DNA from: Pseudotabrizicola alkalilacus
GTDB taxonomy: Bacteria; Pseudomonadota; Alphaproteobacteria; Rhodobacterales; Rhodobacteraceae
Assembly: GCF_003443995.1 (NCBI RefSeq)
Contig: NZ_QWEY01000017.1
Coordinates: forward strand, 1-64,000
DNA: 64,000 nt
Direction: 5' to 3'
The translations under genes and the position numbers were made by a program. The notes beneath the pieces are model-generated. The model was not told the DNA's origin. It saw only the letters and a list, made by a program, of their open reading frames with translations, and ran no database searches. Below are positions 1 to 9,128 of the stretch, piece by piece; within the stretch, counting starts at the first letter, position 1; every line of letters starts with the position of its first letter.

Positions 1-300
1 CCGCCCGCGCCACCGCCGCCCGTGCCACCTCCGCCCGTGCCACCTCCGCCCGTGCCACCTCCGCCCGTGCCACCTCCGCCCGCGCCACCGCCGCCCGTGC
101 CACCTCCGCCCGTGCCACCTCCGCCCGCGCCACCGCCGCCCGTGCCACCTCCGCCCGTGCCACCTCCGCCCGTGCCACCTCCGCCCGTGCCACCTCCGCC
201 CGCGCCACCGCCGCCCGTGCCACCGCCGCCCGTGCCACCTCCGCCCGTGCCGCCTCCGCCCGTGCCACCTCCGCCCGTGCCGCCGCCGCCCGTGCCAACT
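1..300. repeat. 15-bp tandem repeat coding a Gly/Thr tail
   Basis: About twenty near-identical 15-bp units (plus-strand form CCGCCCGTGCCACCT) continue to the window edge. Read on the minus strand in frame with the RTX gene they encode (TGGGG)n. The apparent proline-rich reading frame on the plus strand is a shadow of this. Unit number is likely to vary between strains, since such arrays are prone to slippage. Confidence 0.9.
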
Positions 301-1871
301 CCGGGAGGGATTGGGGCTCCGGGGCTAAGGGCGCCGTCGCCTTCGCCATGGGCGGAGCCGCCGGTTGCGCTGGCGGTCAGGATCTCGACGGAAATGCGGG
401 ACGGGCCGATGCCCTGAGGCAGGATATCGGCCAGGGTCAGCGGTCTCCCATCGGCCGAGAGAATGGTGACGCTGCGGCCGTTGAAGCTGATGGTCAGTCC
501 ATCGCCGCGCGGGGTGACCGAAAGCTGGCTTGCGTCACGCATCATGGGCCAGCCGGTAAGATCAAGCCGGTCGGCCCCACGCTGAAAATCGGTGATCGTG
601 GTTTGCGTGGCGCTGCTGCGCAGCACAAAGGTGTCATTGCCGGTGCCGCCGGTCAGCCGGGTGCCAGAGGTGGCAGCGATCAGTACATCATTGCCCGCAC
701 CGCCGGACAGTGCTTGGCCGGGTGCACCACTGGTGAGGATATCAGCGCCGGTGGTGCCGGTCACTGTGCCACCCCTTCCGGTGCCGTCGACGACTGCGCC
801 CATGTCCCCGAGTGACCATTCTAGCAGTGTCAGGCCGCGCTCCGTTTCGCCCCCGACATAAAGGTACAGCCGGTCGCCGATATGGACGATCTCGATCGCG
901 GTGACATTGGACAGGCCGCCGGTGATGCTGTTTTCGATGGTGGCAAGGGTTTGCAGGGTGCCATCGGGCAACAGGCGGAACAGGGTCACGCCATCATCAC
1001 CACCGCCGGCCGCGACAAAGACCTGATCCCCGACAGTGATCGTATCGACCGCGCGGACCGCATCAAACCTTGTGTCGCGGCTGTCGAGCAGATGATCGGT
1101 GATGCTGAGCTGCCCCTGCGCGGACAGCCGCATCACGGTGAGGCTGGAAGACCCCGCCGCTGCGGCGATCACAAAGGTCTGGCTGCCCATGCGCACCACG
1201 TCGAGATCGGAAAGGCTGGCGACGGCAAGGCCATCGGACGCGGAGAGTGCAGAGGTGCGGGTCAGGCTGTTTGTTGCCGGGTCATGGCGGTGCACCGTCA
1301 GGATCGTGCGGCTGGCATCGACGCTGAGCAGCAGCGGCGCGCCCGCGCCTGCCACCTGCACCAAAGTCTGGCTGCCCGCCAGTGCCGCCCCGGCCCCGGA
1401 AAGCTCGGTCATCGCACCGCGGGCCAGATCGAAAACCGCAATCCGCCCGGTTGCCGGAGACAGGACATAGAACCGCGCCCCCGCGTCCGGCTGATCAGCG
1501 ATCAGCATCCGCCCGGCAAACCCGGCGGGCAGCGCAAGCGCATAGGGCCGCCCGATTGCGCCTGCCAGATTTGACCCCCATCCGGTGAGGCCATTGGCCC
1601 CGGCGATGCCGACCATCAGGGCGGTGGTGCTGCCAAGATAGGCCACCGCCATGTTGGTTTCGGCCAGCAGGCCGTGTCCGGTTGAAATCGCGCTGGCTGC
1701 GATCGGGCTCAGGCGCCCGTTTGGCCCTACCTGATAGGTGGCGACCCCGCCATTGGTGCCCGAATAGGCCACCAGCCGCACACCTGCGGGACCGTTGATC
1801 ACCGACAGATCAATGATACCCAGATCAACAGCCGCATTGCCGCTGCCAAAGCGGTCCACCACACGCAACAT
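1..1871 (-). CDS. RTX-type calcium-binding secreted protein, C-terminus cut by window edge
   Basis: The reading frame is open leftward from about 1,959 and runs off the window. I chose the ATG at 1,871, with a weak G-rich site 7 nt upstream; a GTG at 1,895 is an alternative. The first 360 or so residues look like repeated beta-propeller blades with no signal peptide. Around residues 385-420 come glycine/aspartate nonapeptide motifs (GGAGND, GGTGNDTFVL) followed by an ITDF segment, the usual pattern of haemolysin-type calcium-binding repeats. After about residue 520 the protein becomes a low-complexity tail of repeated TGGGG. RTX proteins normally leave the cell through a type I secretion channel; none is seen here. 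It is divergent from the small gene at 2,029. Family call is firm, function unknown. Confidence 0.75.
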   Translation of the reverse strand, partial: MLRVVDRFGSGNAAVDLGIIDLSVINGPAGVRLVAYSGTNGGVATYQVGPNGRLSPIAASAISTGHGLLAETNMAVAYLGSTTALMVGIAGANGLTGWGSNLAGAIGRPYALALPAGFAGRMLIADQPDAGARFYVLSPATGRIAVFDLARGAMTELSGAGAALAGSQTLVQVAGAGAPLLLSVDASRTILTVHRHDPATNSLTRTSALSASDGLAVASLSDLDVVRMGSQTFVIAAAAGSSSLTVMRLSAQGQLSITDHLLDSRDTRFDAVRAVDTITVGDQVFVAAGGGDDGVTLFRLLPDGTLQTLATIENSITGGLSNVTAIEIVHIGDRLYLYVGGETERGLTLLEWSLGDMGAVVDGTGRGGTVTGTTGADILTSGAPGQALSGGAGNDVLIAATSGTRLTGGTGNDTFVLRSSATQTTITDFQRGADRLDLTGWPMMRDASQLSVTPRGDGLTISFNGRSVTILSADGRPLTLADILPQGIGPSRISVEILTASATGGSAHGEGDGALSPGAPIPPGVGTGGGGTGGGGTGGGGTGGGGTGGGGTGGGGAGGGGTGGGGTGGGGTGGGGTGGGGAGGGGTGGGGTGGGGAGGGGTGGGGTGGGGTGGGGTGGGGAG

Positions 1872-2028
1872 ACCAAAGCCCCCGATTGCAGACACCCGGA
1901 GGCGAGGGTGGGCAAGGGCCGGGAAATGGCCGCGACCGCAAGCGGGCGGTATTCGGGCTTTTCAAACGGAGTTATGAAAAGCTCGATGAAATTGCCATGT
2001 AATTTATGCCGCTTTTCAGGAGGTTGTG

Positions 2029-2487
2029 ATGACCTTTTCATCGGACGATCATCAAGTTTCAACTTTGCGCAGGTCAGGATTATGCGTAAGGTTTGGCATG
2101 GGCGATGGATGGTGTCGCAGTGTGAAATGGATGACTGCAATGGTTTTGGTGGCTGGCATGGGGTTCGTCCCGCCCGTCGGGATGGCAGGCCCTGTGACGT
2201 TTGACTGTGTTGCCCTGACCGTCAAATCCGGGGATGTCGAAACCGTATGTGCGTTGTTCGGGCAGCGGCTGGCTGCGGCGTTTCCGGCCCTACAGGTGAC
2301 ACGTGCCCCCGATGCGGATGTTGTGCTGGCGATAGACCGGGCCACCGCGCGCAGCTTTATGGCGCGGCTGGACTGGCGCGGGCAGCCGCCCGGTGAGCTG
2401 CGCGGCGTTGCCCGGCAGGATGCCGATCTGGATGATGCGGCGCGGTCTGAGCTGATCGACTCTTTGCTGCACCTTTCGCTGCGATGA
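2029..2487 (+). CDS. small exported or membrane-anchored protein of unknown function
   Basis: The ATG at 2,029 has a perfect AGGAGG 5 nt upstream, which decides the start over the GTG at 2,026. The 152-residue product begins with about 34 polar residues, then a hydrophobic stretch at about residues 35-54 ending in an Ala-Gly-Pro cleavage-like site. A second start at 2,131 would give a conventional signal peptide. The mature part has two cysteines and an acidic C-terminal half and matches no family I recognise. It lies 68 nt upstream of the RTX metalloprotease and may be co-transcribed with it. A role as an inhibitor or accessory of that protease is conceivable but is only a guess from position. 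Confidence 0.6.
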   Translation: MTFSSDDHQVSTLRRSGLCVRFGMGDGWCRSVKWMTAMVLVAGMGFVPPVGMAGPVTFDCVALTVKSGDVETVCALFGQRLAAAFPALQVTRAPDADVVLAIDRATARSFMARLDWRGQPPGELRGVARQDADLDDAARSELIDSLLHLSLR

Positions 2488-2555
2488 CCGATTGCGGCTG
2501 CACTGCATTGAACTGAAGCTTGCCCGTCGGGGCCGGATCACAAGGATATTCTTTG

Positions 2556-4670
2556 ATGGCAAAAGATTACGCAGTCGGGATCGGTGCAGGGGATGGGTCA
2601 GCTGCCATCCGGCAGGCTGCCTTGCGCGAAGTGGGCGACGCGGCCGGATCTGTCGCCACCACGGCGCAGGTTGCGGTGGGTGATACTTTTGGCGGCACCA
2701 TCACGGCGCAGGATGCAGACTGGGTGCGGGTGGAATTGGTGGCCGGGCATACTTATGTGTTTACCGCCTATGGCACCGGGGGCGGGGCGGGGCTGCGTGA
2801 TCCGATGCTGACGGTGCGCGATGGGGGCGGACGACAGGTCGCGTTCAATGATGACGCGGAGCCGGGGGCGGGCAACCTGATGTCGATGGTTCGGTTTACG
2901 CCCGCGACCAGTGGGGTCTACTATCTGGATGTCCGGGGCGTCGGTGGCCAGACCGGGCAGTATACCCTGCGTACGGCCACAGATGTCTTTACGATCGAGC
3001 AGGCGGCGAGCCAGCTGACAGACATGGGGTGGGGTATCACCGGCTCTGCGCTGCGGTTGGCTGGTGTAAGCGCCGGTTCGACGCTGACGGTCAACCTGAC
3101 CGCGCTATCCCCCGAAGGGCGTGAACTGGCCCGCATGGCGCTGGAGACGTGGACCGCTTACACCGGGATCAATTTTGTCGAGACGGCCAGTGCGGGCGCG
3201 ACGATCAGCTTTCGGGATCATGATCCGCAGGCGGGTACCGGGCTTTATGCTTTTGCCGGGCCGGCCAACATTTCGCTGGACGGAAGCTATACGAGTGGTC
3301 AGGTGACGATCAGCGCCGGATGGCTGGGCACGTTCGGTACGACCTATGGCAGCTATTCCTATCTGACCTATCTGCACGAAATCGGCCACGCGCTTGGTCT
3401 GGGCCACGGCGGATTTTATGACGGTAATGCGGTTTACGGCAGGGACAATCACTACCGGAACGACAGCTATCAGATGACGATCATGTCGTATTTCGCGCTT
3501 GACGAAAACAGTTATGTCACCGGCACCAGTTTCCTGCCGCTCACGCCGATGCCGGCGGATATCCTTGCGATGCAGACGCTTTACGGTGTGTCGCCTGCGG
3601 TTTTTGCCGGGGATACGGTCTGGGGAGCGTATTCCAATATCGGCGGGCGGCTTGGCGTTGCGATGAGTGTCATGTTCGATGGTGCGGCGCGGCCCGGCTG
3701 GATGGTTGGCGGGCAAGCCTTTGGCTTTACCATCGTGGATGGCGGTGGTGTTGACACGATGAATTTCAGCCGCACCAGTGCCGCGCAGCTGATCGACATG
3801 CGGCCGGGCGGGATTTCCAACGTCTATGGACAGGTCGGGACTGTGGTGGTTGCGCTGGGCACGGTGATTGAGAACGCGGTCGGCGGCACAGGCGCGGATA
3901 CGATTTACGGCAATGACGCGGATAACTTTTTCATGCCCCTTGCAGGCAATGACGTGATTTATGCCGGGGCGGGCAATGACGTGGTCTGGGCGTCGTTCGG
4001 GAATGACTTTGTTGACGCCGGTGACGGGAATGATGAGGTCTGGGGTGCGCAGGGCAATGATACGCTTTATGGCGGCAATGGCAGCGACACGCTCGGCGGC
4101 GGCATCGGAAATGACTTTCTGTATGGTGGCGCTGGCCCGGATCAGGTATGGGGCGGCGATGGCCATGATCTGGTGAATGGCGGCCTTGGCGCTGACGTTA
4201 TCGCCGGGGGCGTGGGCCGCGATACGCTGTATGGAGGTGATGGCGATGACATCATCTATGGCGCTCTGGACAATGATCAGGCCTATGGCGGTGCCGGGGA
4301 TGATTTCATCTGGGGCGGTCCCGGCAATGACCTGATCTTTGGCGGCGACGGCAATGACACGATCGCGCCGGGTCTGGACAATGATACGGTGTCCGGCGGG
4401 GCGGGGGCGGATACGTTTGTGTTTTACCGCAACAACGCGGTTACGCGTATTACTGATTTTTCACCAGCCGAAGGTGACCGATTGGAATTGTATCATACGC
4501 TGTGGGCATGGCAGTTCGGCACGCTGACCTCGCAGCAGATTGAAAGCCAGTTTGCCAGCCTTGACGGCAATGGCAATACCGTTCTGTCCTTTGGTGGTGC
4601 AGGCACGACGATTGTTCTGGTCGGATTTACCGACATTGACGCGCTGGATCAGCATATTTCGATTTTCTGA
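2556..4670 (+). CDS. serralysin-like (M10) zinc metalloprotease with C-terminal RTX repeats
   Basis: The 704-residue product starts at the ATG at 2,556, with an AAGGA site upstream. Residues 35-135 look like a bacterial pre-peptidase beta-sandwich. The catalytic domain carries the zinc motif HEIGHALGLGH at residues 274-284, and a Met-turn follows about 45 residues later (QMTIMSYF). From about residue 440 to 625 there are many GGxGxDxxx nonapeptides that would form calcium-binding parallel beta-rolls. The protein ends in a hydrophobic segment typical of type I secretion substrates, and there is no N-terminal signal peptide. The expected role is an extracellular protease folded by calcium after export. 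The pre-peptidase domain is upstream of the catalytic domain, which is less usual than the C-terminal position. Secretion genes are not nearby. Confidence 0.9.
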   Translation: MAKDYAVGIGAGDGSAAIRQAALREVGDAAGSVATTAQVAVGDTFGGTITAQDADWVRVELVAGHTYVFTAYGTGGGAGLRDPMLTVRDGGGRQVAFNDDAEPGAGNLMSMVRFTPATSGVYYLDVRGVGGQTGQYTLRTATDVFTIEQAASQLTDMGWGITGSALRLAGVSAGSTLTVNLTALSPEGRELARMALETWTAYTGINFVETASAGATISFRDHDPQAGTGLYAFAGPANISLDGSYTSGQVTISAGWLGTFGTTYGSYSYLTYLHEIGHALGLGHGGFYDGNAVYGRDNHYRNDSYQMTIMSYFALDENSYVTGTSFLPLTPMPADILAMQTLYGVSPAVFAGDTVWGAYSNIGGRLGVAMSVMFDGAARPGWMVGGQAFGFTIVDGGGVDTMNFSRTSAAQLIDMRPGGISNVYGQVGTVVVALGTVIENAVGGTGADTIYGNDADNFFMPLAGNDVIYAGAGNDVVWASFGNDFVDAGDGNDEVWGAQGNDTLYGGNGSDTLGGGIGNDFLYGGAGPDQVWGGDGHDLVNGGLGADVIAGGVGRDTLYGGDGDDIIYGALDNDQAYGGAGDDFIWGGPGNDLIFGGDGNDTIAPGLDNDTVSGGAGADTFVFYRNNAVTRITDFSPAEGDRLELYHTLWAWQFGTLTSQQIESQFASLDGNGNTVLSFGGAGTTIVLVGFTDIDALDQHISIF

Positions 4671-4705
4671 ACGGGGATGAGAGAATCCCGGCCTGGCCGC
4701 AGGAG

Positions 4706-5359
4706 TTATTTCATCAGCTGAGCATGCGCGGCAAGCGCAGCTTCGACATCGTCGAAGTACGACAGTTTGCCCTGGTGCAGCAAAATGGCGGCATCGCAGA
4801 ATTTGCGGATATCGGCGGGATTGTGGCTGACCAGAACGGCGCTGGATTGCTTCATCCGTTCGGCAAAAACGGCAGCGCTTTTCTCGCGGAAGCGGGTATC
4901 GCCGACGGCGGTGACCTCATCGACCAGATAGATGTCAAAGGAAATGCCCATGGAAATGCCAAAGGCAAGGCGTGAGTACATGCCGGAGGAGTAGGTGCTC
5001 ATCGGCATGTGAAAATGTTTGCCGAGTTCGGCAAAGTCATCGACGAAATCAGTGAGGGTTTCGGTATCGACGCCGTAAACCCGCGCCAGAAACTTGGTGT
5101 TCTGCGCGCCGGTCAGATCGCGGTGAAAGCTGCCCGAAAAGCCGACCGGCCATGACACGCTGCCCTGCACAATGACGCGGCCTGTGGTTGGTTGCATCGT
5201 GCCCGAGATGATTTTGAGCAGCGTGGATTTACCCGCGCCGTTACGGCCGAGCAGGGCCAGGGATTTCCCGGTCGGCAGGACCAGGTTCAGATTGTCGAGG
5301 ACAGAATACCACTCGCCCCTGACCCAGAACCCTTTGGACAGGTCTTCAAAAACCATCAT
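4706..5359 (-). CDS. kpsT: capsule polysaccharide ABC exporter, ATP-binding protein
   Basis: The 217-residue ATPase has Walker A GRNGAGKST at residues 38-46, a SSGMYSRLAFG signature at about 124-134 and Walker B IYLVDE at 143-148. The SSGM signature and short length are typical of the KpsT/CtrD/WzT group that powers export of finished capsule or O-polysaccharide chains across the inner membrane. It lies 27 nt downstream of the KpsE-like gene on the same strand. The permease partner (7,118-7,933) is transcribed in the opposite direction. No C-terminal carbohydrate-binding extension is present, so it should be the capsule rather than the O-antigen type. Confidence 0.9.
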   Translation of the reverse strand: MMVFEDLSKGFWVRGEWYSVLDNLNLVLPTGKSLALLGRNGAGKSTLLKIISGTMQPTTGRVIVQGSVSWPVGFSGSFHRDLTGAQNTKFLARVYGVDTETLTDFVDDFAELGKHFHMPMSTYSSGMYSRLAFGISMGISFDIYLVDEVTAVGDTRFREKSAAVFAERMKQSSAVLVSHNPADIRKFCDAAILLHQGKLSYFDDVEAALAAHAQLMK

Positions 5360-5386
5360 GGCCGTATTCGCCCCACCGGCATGTGG

Positions 5387-7003
5387 TTAGCCCCGGTCTC
5401 TCAGGCTGTAGTAGACCAGTGCAAGGGTGGCCCAAGCCATCAGCAGGAACCCCATGATCATGGCCAGCAGCGTGAAGCGCTTTGGAAACTCTGCATCCTG
5501 CGCCTTTGTCGGGGGGATATAGGCGGCCAGATAAAGCGACTGGCGGTTGGCATTGGAAATCGCCGAGCTTTTGGCTGCAAGGGCGGCTGTGTAGTTGCGT
5601 TCGGCAAATTCAAGATCGACGCTCAGCCCTTCGTATTTGGCCATCATTTCGGGATAGCTGTCGTCAGAGTTCGAATTTCCGGTGGTGCCAAAGAAATTGC
5701 GTTCTTGCTCGATCCGGTTGCGGATCACTTCGATCTGGCGGACCAGCTGCGCGCGTCTGGGATCGTCAACGCGGGTGGAGGGGTCAAGCAGGTCGAGTTC
5801 GATCAGCGCCTGTGCCAGCTGTTGCTGAAGATTTGACACGACGCCCAGCCGGCCCTGAATATCTGCAATCGGGTCGACGATACGCGACTCGGCGCGGAAC
5901 ACGGTCAAAGCGCCGCGTGCCACCCGCAGGTTCGCCACAGCCTGTTCCAGCTCGCGGTTGGTATTGATCAAGGCATCACGGCGAGAGGTGTCGTTGAGCT
6001 GGTTGATCATGATCTGGCTCTCTTCGAGAATCACCTGCGCGATTTGCTGAGCCGTATCGGGATCAAGGGCTTTCACGGTGAGGTCGATCAGACCGGAAGA
6101 AGAATCGTAGGACAGGCGCAGAATCCGTTTCCAGAAGCGGAACAGCTCTTCGGTGGTGGCATCTTCCCATATGGAATACACAACATCGGTGGGCCAGCCC
6201 TGCTTGTAATGCGCGCGCAGGTCGATGCGGGCGTCGACCTTTTCCATCATGGTCTGGCTTTGCATGAATTCATTCAGCACACCCGCATTTACCCCCTGAC
6301 CTGAGCCGGTGAGAAAGGAAAGGCCGCCCAAAATGGCGCTGGCGCTGTTGCCATCTTCCTGCCGGATCGTGAACCCGGCGCGGGAGGCATATTGGTTATT
6401 GGCGAGGACAAAGAGATAAAACGCGCTGACAATGCCAGGCAGAATGACGAGTGCGAGGAATGACAGCATCAGACCGTAATGCCGCCGCTTTAGCATTGCA
6501 GGACCGGCTACGGGCCGCATCTGAACTTCAGGTGCCAGATTTGGGGCGGCCGCAGGCTTGGGCGCCGGGGCGGCAGACGGTGCGGCTGGTTGTGCTGCCG
6601 GGGCGGGGGTCGGTTTTGGGGCGGCTGCCGGGGTCGGGCTGGCGGGTGCCTTTGGGGCTTCGGCTGCCGGTTGTGCCGGGGCCGGTTTCGGAGCGGCTGG
6701 CGCAGGGGCTGCAGCGGCCGGAGCAGCCGCGACGGGTGCAATCTTGGCTGCGGGGTTGGCGGGCGGGGGCGCGACCTTTGGGGCGGGGGCCACGTTCGGG
6801 CCGGGTGTCTGTTTTGCTGCCGGAACGACGGCTACCGGCTTGCTGGCCGGCGGAGCCCCGGCCGGAGAGGGCACTGATTTGAGGGCGGATGACGCTGTCG
6901 CAGATGCAGAGGGGGCTGGCACCTGAGAGGCTGCTGTCGCTTGCGGTTTCGCCGGTTCGCTCAAATTAAGCCCGTCCTGAAAAATTTGCACTCTGTCCGT
7001 CAT
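5387..7003 (-). CDS. kpsE: capsule polysaccharide export inner-membrane/periplasmic protein (KpsE/CtrB-like)
   Basis: The likely start is the ATG at 7,003 (538 residues); a GTG at 7,078 would add 25 residues and nearly abut the divergent kpsM. Residues 20-165 are almost pure Pro/Ala/Lys, an extension not seen in classic KpsE. A membrane segment at about 176-200 follows, then a long periplasmic coiled-coil region (about 210-500), and a second membrane segment in the last 30 residues. Two flanking membrane helices with a periplasmic coiled coil is the polysaccharide co-polymerase plan. The protein should bridge the KpsM/KpsT transporter to the outer-membrane Wza-like lipoprotein. It heads the two-gene unit with kpsT. 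Confidence 0.85.
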   Translation of the reverse strand: MTDRVQIFQDGLNLSEPAKPQATAASQVPAPSASATASSALKSVPSPAGAPPASKPVAVVPAAKQTPGPNVAPAPKVAPPPANPAAKIAPVAAAPAAAAPAPAAPKPAPAQPAAEAPKAPASPTPAAAPKPTPAPAAQPAAPSAAPAPKPAAAPNLAPEVQMRPVAGPAMLKRRHYGLMLSFLALVILPGIVSAFYLFVLANNQYASRAGFTIRQEDGNSASAILGGLSFLTGSGQGVNAGVLNEFMQSQTMMEKVDARIDLRAHYKQGWPTDVVYSIWEDATTEELFRFWKRILRLSYDSSSGLIDLTVKALDPDTAQQIAQVILEESQIMINQLNDTSRRDALINTNRELEQAVANLRVARGALTVFRAESRIVDPIADIQGRLGVVSNLQQQLAQALIELDLLDPSTRVDDPRRAQLVRQIEVIRNRIEQERNFFGTTGNSNSDDSYPEMMAKYEGLSVDLEFAERNYTAALAAKSSAISNANRQSLYLAAYIPPTKAQDAEFPKRFTLLAMIMGFLLMAWATLALVYYSLRDRG

Positions 7004-7117
7004 TACTACATAACCAGAGCCGGTTTCACCAGAGCATCGAATGGTGCGCGGGTGAATAGTGATGTCGTGCGTTGTCACGACTGCGGGAGCTGACGGACGG
7101 TGGCAGAGAGCAGCGCG

Positions 7118-7933
7118 ATGGAAGTGATCAATATTCCGCCCTTGCCGATGGACCGGCCCAAGCCACGCCGCAGCTGGGCGACGTTCCGCACGGTATCGGC
7201 GCTGATGCTGCGCGAGATGTCAACGCGGTATGGCCGGTCACCGGGCGGCTATGCCTGGGCCTTGCTGGAACCGATCGGAGCCATTGTCGTCATGGCGGTC
7301 GGCTTCGGGCTTTTGTTTCGCTCTCCGGCGTTGGGAAATGATTTTCTGTTGTTCTACGCGACAGGATATATGCCGTTTTCGCTGTATCAGACGATTGCGA
7401 ATGTGACGGCGAGGTCGATTTCCTTTTCCAAACCCTTGCTGATGTATCCTGCGGTCACCTGGATGGATTCGCTGCTGGCGCGGTTCTTGCTGAATACGCT
7501 GACCGGACTGTTGGTCGCGATCGTGGTCTTTTGGGCTATCTTGTCGTTCTCCAGCACGACGACTGTTCTTGATTTGCCGCTAATTGCATTGGCGATGGGG
7601 TTGTCTGCTCTGCTGGGGTTGGGGCTCGGCACGCTGAACTGTTACCTCGGCACGCGGATCGAGGTGTGGGATATCGCCTGGTCCATCCTAACCCGGCCAC
7701 TGTTCATCGTCTCGGGCGTGTTCTTTTTGTATGAAGGGGTGCCGGAAGGGGCGCAGAAAGTGCTGTATTATCTGCCGTGGATTCACATCTCGGGCCTGAT
7801 GCGTGAGGGGTTTTACCCGACGTACCGGCCCGAATACGTCTCGGTGGCCTATGTTCTGCTGTGGTCGCTGCTGCCGATGGTGTTTGGCATGATGTTGCTG
7901 CGGCGCTATCACAAGGATCTGCTGAACCGCTGA
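7118..7933 (+). CDS. kpsM: capsule polysaccharide ABC exporter, permease (ABC-2 type)
   Basis: This is a polytopic protein of about 271 residues with roughly six membrane segments. The cytoplasmic N-terminal helix LREMSTRYGRSPGGYAW is a hallmark of KpsM/Wzm-type ABC-2 permeases. It would form the translocation path for a lipid-linked capsule chain, driven by KpsT. The ATG at 7,118 is preferred; a GTG at 7,100 with GGAG upstream is also possible. It is transcribed divergently from kpsE-kpsT, so the two halves of the transporter share the promoter region 7,004-7,117. That splits a gene group that is often one operon. Confidence 0.88.
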   Translation: MEVINIPPLPMDRPKPRRSWATFRTVSALMLREMSTRYGRSPGGYAWALLEPIGAIVVMAVGFGLLFRSPALGNDFLLFYATGYMPFSLYQTIANVTARSISFSKPLLMYPAVTWMDSLLARFLLNTLTGLLVAIVVFWAILSFSSTTTVLDLPLIALAMGLSALLGLGLGTLNCYLGTRIEVWDIAWSILTRPLFIVSGVFFLYEGVPEGAQKVLYYLPWIHISGLMREGFYPTYRPEYVSVAYVLLWSLLPMVFGMMLLRRYHKDLLNR

Positions 7934-7954
7934 AGGTTTCAGGACAGGGGGCGG

Positions 7955-8953
7955 TCAGGAATCGTAGCCCGGCTTCTGGTCCCAGGCCCAGGCGTCGCGG
8001 ATCATCTGGTCCATGGTCGAATGGGACCGGACCCAGCCCAGTTCCGTTTCGGCACGCTGGCTGCCTGAAACCAGCACGGCGGCGTCCCCTGCCCGGCGTG
8101 GACCCTCGATGATCGGGACCGGGCGGTTGGTGACCTGCCCGGCATGGCGGATCACATCGCGCACCGAAAAGCCGTTGCCGGTGCCAAGGTTGAACGCCGT
8201 GCTGCCCTTGCCTTCCAGCAACCAGCGCAGGCCCAGAACATGCGCCTGCACCAGATCGGTCACGTGGATGTAATCGCGGACACAGGTGCCGTCGGCGGTC
8301 GGGTAGTCTGTGCCATGCAGCACCAGCGCCTCGCGGCGACCGGCAATCGCCTCCAGCATCAGGGGGATAAGGTGGGTTTCGGGGCGGTGCTGTTCGCCCA
8401 CCTCGCCCTCGGGGTCGGCACCGGCGACGTTGAAATAGCGGAAGATCACGTGTTGCAGGCCAAAGGCCGCGCCGAAATTCGCCAGCACATCCTCGATCGC
8501 GCGTTTGGAGGCACCATAGGCGTTGATCGGGCGTTGAACCGTGTCTTCGGTCAGCACCACGCCATCCTGATCGCCATAGGTGGCGCAGGTGGAGGAAAAG
8601 ATGAAGTTGAGGCAGCCGGAGGCGACTGCGGCTTCGGCCAGATTGAGCGCGCCGCCGATATTGACGCGCCAGTAATGCGCGGGGTCTTTCATGCTATCGC
8701 CGACCAGCGACAGGGCGGCAAAGTGCATCACCGCGACCGGGCGGTATTGCGCAAAGGCGGCGTCGAGAGCTGCCCGGTCCATCAGATCGCCCTTGACCAG
8801 CGGGCCGAACCGGACCGCCTGTTCCCAGCCGGTGGAGAGGTTGTCAAACGTGACCGGGATGAAGCCCGCATTTCTGAGCGCCTTGCAGGCATGCGAGCCG
8901 ACAAAGCCCGCGCCGCCGGTTACCAGCACATGATCCAAAACCCGTCTCCGCAT
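7955..8953 (-). CDS. galE: UDP-glucose 4-epimerase
   Basis: A 332-residue short-chain-dehydrogenase-type enzyme that interconverts UDP-glucose and UDP-galactose using bound NAD. It shows the Rossmann motif TGGAGFVG at residues 12-19, the SST segment at 120-122 and the catalytic YGASK at 146-150. Further signatures are FRYFNVAGADP and RDYIHVTDL, typical of GalE. The ATG at 8,953 matches the family start; frames further upstream are unsupported. It is convergent with kpsM and divergent from the glycosyltransferase at 9,129. In this locus it should supply UDP-galactose to the polysaccharide. Confidence 0.93.
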   Translation of the reverse strand: MRRRVLDHVLVTGGAGFVGSHACKALRNAGFIPVTFDNLSTGWEQAVRFGPLVKGDLMDRAALDAAFAQYRPVAVMHFAALSLVGDSMKDPAHYWRVNIGGALNLAEAAVASGCLNFIFSSTCATYGDQDGVVLTEDTVQRPINAYGASKRAIEDVLANFGAAFGLQHVIFRYFNVAGADPEGEVGEQHRPETHLIPLMLEAIAGRREALVLHGTDYPTADGTCVRDYIHVTDLVQAHVLGLRWLLEGKGSTAFNLGTGNGFSVRDVIRHAGQVTNRPVPIIEGPRRAGDAAVLVSGSQRAETELGWVRSHSTMDQMIRDAWAWDQKPGYDS

Positions 8954-9128
8954 CTGTCTTTGCGTCTTGGTGACATGTGCGGATTGGGGCGGCAACCGGA
9001 AAACCGGGGGGTTCGCGGTCTGGGGCTGGCATTTGAGGTTGAGCCTGTGGCGTTGCTGCCGCATACCAAGCGGGCCGGATCTGGCCGGGGCGATACAGGT
9101 TCACACAACAGACGATGCAGAGTTTCTG

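Noticed and set aside
22-417. Proline-rich plus-strand reading frame (PPPPV repeats)
   Set aside because: It is the complement of the (TGGGG)n tail of the minus-strand RTX gene, whose frame continues with clear calcium-binding motifs.
3105-4166. 353-codon minus-strand reading frame
   Set aside because: It is a shadow of the RTX-repeat region of the metalloprotease; its composition (His/Arg/Ile rich) is typical of antisense frames.
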